From NCBI GenBank assembly GCA_963930775.1, contig OZ005695.1, forward strand, positions 6,820,001 to 6,884,000: a stretch of 64,000 nucleotides of DNA. The letters run 5' to 3'. Below, piece after piece: positions 61,201 to 64,000 of the stretch (positions within the stretch are counted from its first letter, which is position 1; each line of letters starts with the position of its first letter). The notes beneath the pieces were generated by a model. The model was given only the letters and a program-made list of their open reading frames with translations. It was not told where the DNA came from and searched no databases. Origin of the DNA: Cliona cf. orientalis (taxonomy: Eukaryota; Porifera; Demospongiae; Clionaida; Clionaidae). Made by a program: the position numbers and the translations under genes.

Positions 61201-64000
61201 GGAGAAAACTTTCGCGGATCAGTAGGAAAGGAGCATTTCGCGGAGAAAACTTCCGCGGAATGTTAAAACTGGTCGCATAATGGGTGTGGCATGCCTAGAA
61301 TTTCGTGGAGAAAACTTTCGCGGATGGCGGGAAAATCGCGAAATTCGTGAAAGTTTTCTCCCTCGAAAGTTTCCCGCTATACGGTAATAATATCTATAGC
61401 ATTATTGTAGAGTCCCAGGCAAGCATCTACTCCCTGAGAATGCCTCCAAATCCCCCTAATGCATGCACACATAATTCTTATTGTAAGGAAAATGCCACAC
61501 CCACATTAATTATTAGTTTTCTACCTGAGCACTCACAAGTTTGTGGCTATAGTCCTATATGGCTAAATGTTGCTAGATCAAGTTAACAGTTGCTATAATA
61601 TACACAATAGGGGGCACAGTCAATTCTCAGGCATGTATAACGTAATTTGTTGTAATGATTTAGATTATCGACTTCCTATTCCATTCCTTGGAGCCATTGC
61701 TGCTGTACTGATGCTACTTTATCCCGTAAGTTTGCCCTTAATCTTTTTTTCTTGTATGCAAGATATTATACACGATCGAGTATGGCCGCTGTATGTATAT
61801 TTTCAATTATAAGACAAGCTTCTTTCTTGCGACTACTACATTGTCTGCTGCTAACAAAGGAAGAATATTACATGAAGCTCTTTTGAATACTGTTGACTCG
61901 TCAAACATCACAATACTACCACCAGATGTCACAAAACTTATTACGGATATCATAGGAGGTATCATTGTGGGGCTTCCAGGTATACTTATATAATTAAAAC
62001 TGTTATTGGTATATCATTAAATTTATATCCCTTAATAGTGGTTATTGCACTGTCATTGATTCTATCGTACATCACTTGTGTTCTGATACTGTTGCACATG
62101 ATTGGCTCAGTAAGGTATGCAGCTTGTAATTAAGTACCATAATAATAAATTTAATACATGAGGCCATTGTAACTTGATTCATTGTTTCCCATCACCCACC
62201 CCCCTGCATAATATTTTGTAGCGCCTGAAAATTCATTATGTATTACTATAGCAAGCCAGCTAGTCATGTTCCTTGTAAACCACAGGAAGTGGGCAAGGTG
62301 TAGTGATATTGTCTGTAATATCCCACCTACTATATAATAATATACTTCCTGCATAGGCTAGGGTGGTACTCTGATTTACTGTCATAATTTGTCCCTTCAA
62401 GGCTACAAGGGAATTATGGCCATAAAATTGTCCCCCATGGCAATACCAATAGTCGCAATGATGATCATGAATCAAGCAGTCATATCATCACGCCTACTAT
62501 GCGTGTGCATCAGCACTTATCTCTACTGATTTGTATATGTAGAGAAAGAAGGCCTGGGGATGAGGCTACACTACACTCTGACTGTGTGCATATACATGTA
62601 TTTACACAGATACGCATACTAATTGACACTAATCATAATATATTATTATTACACCTGATTTGTTTGCTGTCCTCTCCTATGCCTGGAGAACATGCATGCA
62701 TGCAGTCATTATGTATGAGTAATATTATTAGGCCACTGTAACTTAAATACTAACATCATTTGAGATGTTAGGACATATTAATTATGTAGGGATTCCAGTA
62801 TGATTGTAGCTATACTGTTATGACTTGTGATACATATGGTAAAAAAGGTGCACTTCTGGCTTCCACAATCATCAAAATTAATGTGTCCCAAATATAGCAA
62901 AATGATGAAGAAAACATTGCAACAAGGATTTACAGAAAAGCTTCCTGGAACAGTGCGAAGAGTCGTAAGTTAAAATTAATAATTTACGGTGAAAGTTTTC
63001 ACGTGAAGCAAAACTTTTTACAGAGATGCATGGTTACTGAACAAAGAGCTGCAATGTATACCTATGGCAGCTATATATGCACTGGGTATACCTTGGTATA
63101 TTAGGCATGTTGCTGCACAGTATTGCCTCGCAATCGATTATGTGCATCCATGGTAGCTGTACCAATGCGATATAAATCATGTACACTTGGGATGTATGGC
63201 ATTCATTGCACTTAGCCCTCAGGCTGCTTTGTGTCCTCATGTTTCACCATAACATGTCTCTCATGCCTGTGGTAATGTATTATGAAAGGTCGAGAGTATT
63301 TCTAAAAATTTTATGATACTAGTGAGAATTTCCTGCTATTATACCGTAGCAATGAATGATAATCTTGACTATCTTCTTTCTCTCTGTAGCCATCTGCATG
63401 GAAATTTGTTGGCCTTCTTATTGGATTGTGTATTGTGGGTAAGATTATAATAATTATTATTGACAGTTTGTTTTAATTGCCGTAGTTTCTTCTGAGCACA
63501 CATAAACATAACACACACACACACTTTTCTCTCAGACGACCCTAGCTCTCTTACCATTTAACATAGGAGGGTTGGGACGGACAGACAGACAAAAATCACC
63601 AAAATTAATGATTGCAGTAATCCTCCACCTATACTTTTTGCGGCGAGGGTTAATTAGCTCATAACCAGAGCTCTATAGAGTGTATACCCCACACACTGCA
63701 TCTACCTCCTGCAGTGCATTGACGGATTCGTTCTTCTTATGAGTCACTCAGATACCTATAGATATCGAGATCTGGCCATTTTTGTGCTGGTGATAATGAG
63801 GATGAGAAATTAATAACAACAGATGGACACACCGATTACTTTATTCCCTTGCTGCACATCATGTGGGCGTAATGATACTCTCAACTTGAGCCATAGTTTA
63901 AAGGCTGAGGCATAATTATAGTGAACACAACCATGCCTTAGTGATCCATTGAAGATATTGAAGAGGGTAAGAAGTCCAAAATGATAGATAAATGAAGAGA
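49036..64000 (+). CDS. STRA6-like multi-pass receptor/transporter, gene 2 (3' end outside window)
   Basis: Tandem paralogue of gene 1. Exons: 49036-49079, 49147-49216, 52636-52721, 54894-55042, 55778-55898, 56932-57022, 57212-57382, 60049-60113, 60194-60276, 61631-61725, 61814-61979, 62039-62114, 62898-62964, 63390-63438; the next exon should lie about 1.5-2 kb past the window. These sum to 1333 nt (444 aa) in one frame with all phases equal to gene 1, apart from an extra intron after codon 14. Protein differences from gene 1 are mostly conservative; exons encoding the cytoplasmic loops are nearly identical. The loop exon at 61814 is 15 bp longer. No disabling change was seen in the part visible. 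Function is as for gene 1 by family; whether it binds the same ligand is unknown. Confidence 0.87.
49217..52635 (+). other. Intron 2 of STRA6-like gene 2
   Basis: Near 49317 the alignment with gene 1 breaks at tattatcggacacatc, and an unplaced insertion with several tcggacaa words runs to at least 49720. A 61-bp hairpin (50986-51046, agcctcgtccccagtctccc and complement) follows. From about 51195 it aligns with gene 1 intron 1. Confidence 0.65.
50986..51046. repeat. Short hairpin with CTCGTCCCCAG arms
   Basis: Arms tagcctcgtccccagtctcc and ggagactggggacggggcta form a nearly perfect fold-back. The gtccccag / ctggggac word is shared with the ends of the MULE-like MITE at 56244. Confidence 0.7.
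52636..52721 (+). CDS. STRA6-like gene 2 exon 2
   Basis: It encodes the same end of TM1 and the GYPGLPV loop as gene 1 exon 2, with one change in the basic run (LLQRISW in another frame reflects a single base change). It starts phase 0 and ends phase 2. Confidence 0.87.
52722..54893 (+). other. Intron 3 of STRA6-like gene 2
   Basis: It contains a tandemly duplicated block (about 52840-53100 and 53309-53565), a cluster of tttcatcatca microsatellite repeats (53120-53190, 53590-53640), a stretch aligned with gene 1 intron 2 (53740-54060) and about 700 bp unique to this copy (54100-54800). Confidence 0.65.
52840..53565. repeat. Tandem duplication of about 470-bp block
   Basis: The stretches starting taatttgaactaggacac (52840) and taattcgaactaggacac (53309) match for about 250 bp, through acgcgtatattggg, gagctcgccaaagaaagcga and cccaataacc. 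Short TCATCA repeats follow each copy. Confidence 0.8.
54894..55042 (+). CDS. STRA6-like gene 2 exon 3
   Basis: It reads PMDFLITPRHRWIYVAIFGV with later changes (EIFTLYQVLNRINVSS) relative to gene 1. The NVS glycosylation site is kept. Confidence 0.9.
55778..55898 (+). CDS. STRA6-like gene 2 exon 4
   Basis: It encodes FALPLITIAIGILQFAPLFA and the start of TM4. The upstream intron (55043-55777) is short, AT-rich and holds no added MITE. Confidence 0.9.
56091..56632. mobile_element. Fold-back element interrupted by a MITE
   Basis: The left arm taggagtggagaactgatgg and right arm atcagttctccac pair over about 45 bp; the palindrome resumes as cccta after the inserted MITE. It was therefore a hairpin of about 160 bp before insertion. 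Confidence 0.75.
56244..56617. mobile_element. MULE-like MITE with 9-bp target duplication
   Basis: Termini of about 80 bp (tagtctcgtccccagatcct / gtctggggacgagacta) are inverted. The 9-bp sequence gttctccac occurs directly before (56235-56243) and directly after (56618-56626). Long termini and a 9-bp duplication are typical of Mutator-like elements. It has no transposase. Confidence 0.82.
56932..57382 (+). CDS. STRA6-like gene 2 exons 5-6
   Basis: Exons are 56932-57022 and 57212-57382. They encode YAEVLTAKIGVYLLLTSACG and FVVLLFSDLPVFIVGGLIVI with the following basic loop. Both end phase 0. Confidence 0.9.
58216..58324. repeat. Dispersed repeat family Y, copy in gene 2 intron 7
   Basis: It runs from ctcagacgacccttgcc to gcggcgagggtta and contains a tandem ggacggac run (58238-58268). 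Confidence 0.7.
59140..59256. repeat. Dispersed repeat family Y, second copy in gene 2 intron 7
   Basis: It runs from ataatgacccttaccattt to gcagttagggtta, with a ggacggacggac tandem run. Text before each of the two copies (caggagtgcagaaccctcac) is also repeated, at 57826 and 59042. Confidence 0.65.
59520..59922. mobile_element. MITE P, Tigger/pogo-like ends
   Basis: Begins tacagtggaacccctctaaa and ends agcggggttccacta. Gene 1 has uninterrupted sequence at the same place (near 20010, cacattatatatataag), so it inserted after the duplication or was lost from gene 1. Confidence 0.88.
60049..60276 (+). CDS. STRA6-like gene 2 exons 7-8
   Basis: Exons are 60049-60113 and 60194-60276. The protein is TPRFSDVCRDYYVSHVKKLL and then a segment identical to gene 1 exon 8, the most conserved part of the pair. 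Confidence 0.9.
60277..61630 (+). other. Intron 9 of STRA6-like gene 2
   Basis: It contains a family X hairpin (60790-60870) and MITE R (61175-61386). It lacks repeat W and MITE H found in gene 1 intron 8. Confidence 0.7.
61175..61386. mobile_element. MITE R with TACCGTATAGCGGG ends
   Basis: The 212-bp element begins taccgtatagcgggaaattt and ends aaagtttcccgctatacggta in inverse; aactttcgcgga words repeat inside. Gene 1 has no element at the matching place (near 23385). Confidence 0.88.
61631..62114 (+). CDS. STRA6-like gene 2 exons 9-11
   Basis: Exons are 61631-61725, 61814-61979 and 62039-62114. Introns are 88 and 59 bp. The 59-bp intron contains an in-frame TAA and is 1 bp shorter than in gene 1, so the apparent stop and frameshift are intronic. 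The loop has an added NITILPPDVTKLITD stretch with a possible glycosylation site NIT. Confidence 0.82.
62115..62897 (+). other. Intron 12 of STRA6-like gene 2
   Basis: At 783 bp it is the near-empty counterpart of gene 1 intron 11. It keeps the single cctgg site where element V sits in gene 1. Nothing else is recognised. Confidence 0.7.
62898..63438 (+). CDS. STRA6-like gene 2 exons 12-13
   Basis: Exons are 62898-62964 and 63390-63438. The first encodes the same KMMKKTLQQGFTEKLPGT loop as gene 1; the second differs by one residue (GLCIV). Confidence 0.87.
63439..64000 (+). other. Start of intron 14 of STRA6-like gene 2
   Basis: It aligns with gene 1 from 28397, including the family Y repeat (63534-63653), but lacks the GC-rich segment at 28790-29060 and MITE I. 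The window ends inside it. Confidence 0.75.

Noticed and set aside
61814-61998. In-frame stop and 1-bp deletion in gene 2, suggesting a pseudogene
   Set aside because: Both changes fall inside a 59-bp GT..AG intron that also exists in gene 1; spliced phases fit and the exons on both sides are intact.

Overview
The window is eukaryotic and almost certainly animal. Genes are cut into many short exons with GT..AG introns of about 60 bp to 6 kb, and the DNA is AT-rich and full of small inverted-repeat transposons. It carries two tandem genes of the STRA6 / retinol-binding-protein-receptor family, a multi-pass membrane protein family known from animals. A marine invertebrate, most likely a sponge-grade animal, fits the short introns and MITE load, but the host assignment is inference.

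Layout: (1) 1-2566, minus strand: a secreted GH78 alpha-L-rhamnosidase-like gene with one small intron, its C-terminus running off the window start. (2) 2567-3917: divergent intergenic region with a decayed fragment of the rhamnosidase gene, a poly-G tract and a TATA promoter. (3) 3918-41946, plus strand: STRA6-like gene 1, reconstructed as 18 exons with all splice phases compatible, giving about 673 aa. Its introns are packed with MITEs; the 6.3-kb intron 15 contains a MITE interrupted by a 3.54-kb pogo-like DNA transposon whose transposase has DNA-binding, DDD catalytic and C-terminal PHD-like regions. (4) 41947-48969: intergenic DNA with several MITEs, a hairpin, and an inverted collagen-codon-like minisatellite. 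(5) 49036-64000: STRA6-like gene 2, a tandem paralogue whose first 14 exons (about 444 aa) lie in the window and whose last exons lie beyond it.

The two STRA6-like genes share promoter, exon order, splice phases and much intron sequence, so the duplication is fairly recent. Several transposons sit in only one copy, giving natural filled/empty site pairs that show target-site duplications. The duplicated block began near 2870 / 48030, because both copies also carry the same decayed rhamnosidase fragment upstream. I saw no rRNA, tRNA or CRISPR array. I could not run alignments, so family calls rest on motifs read by eye.
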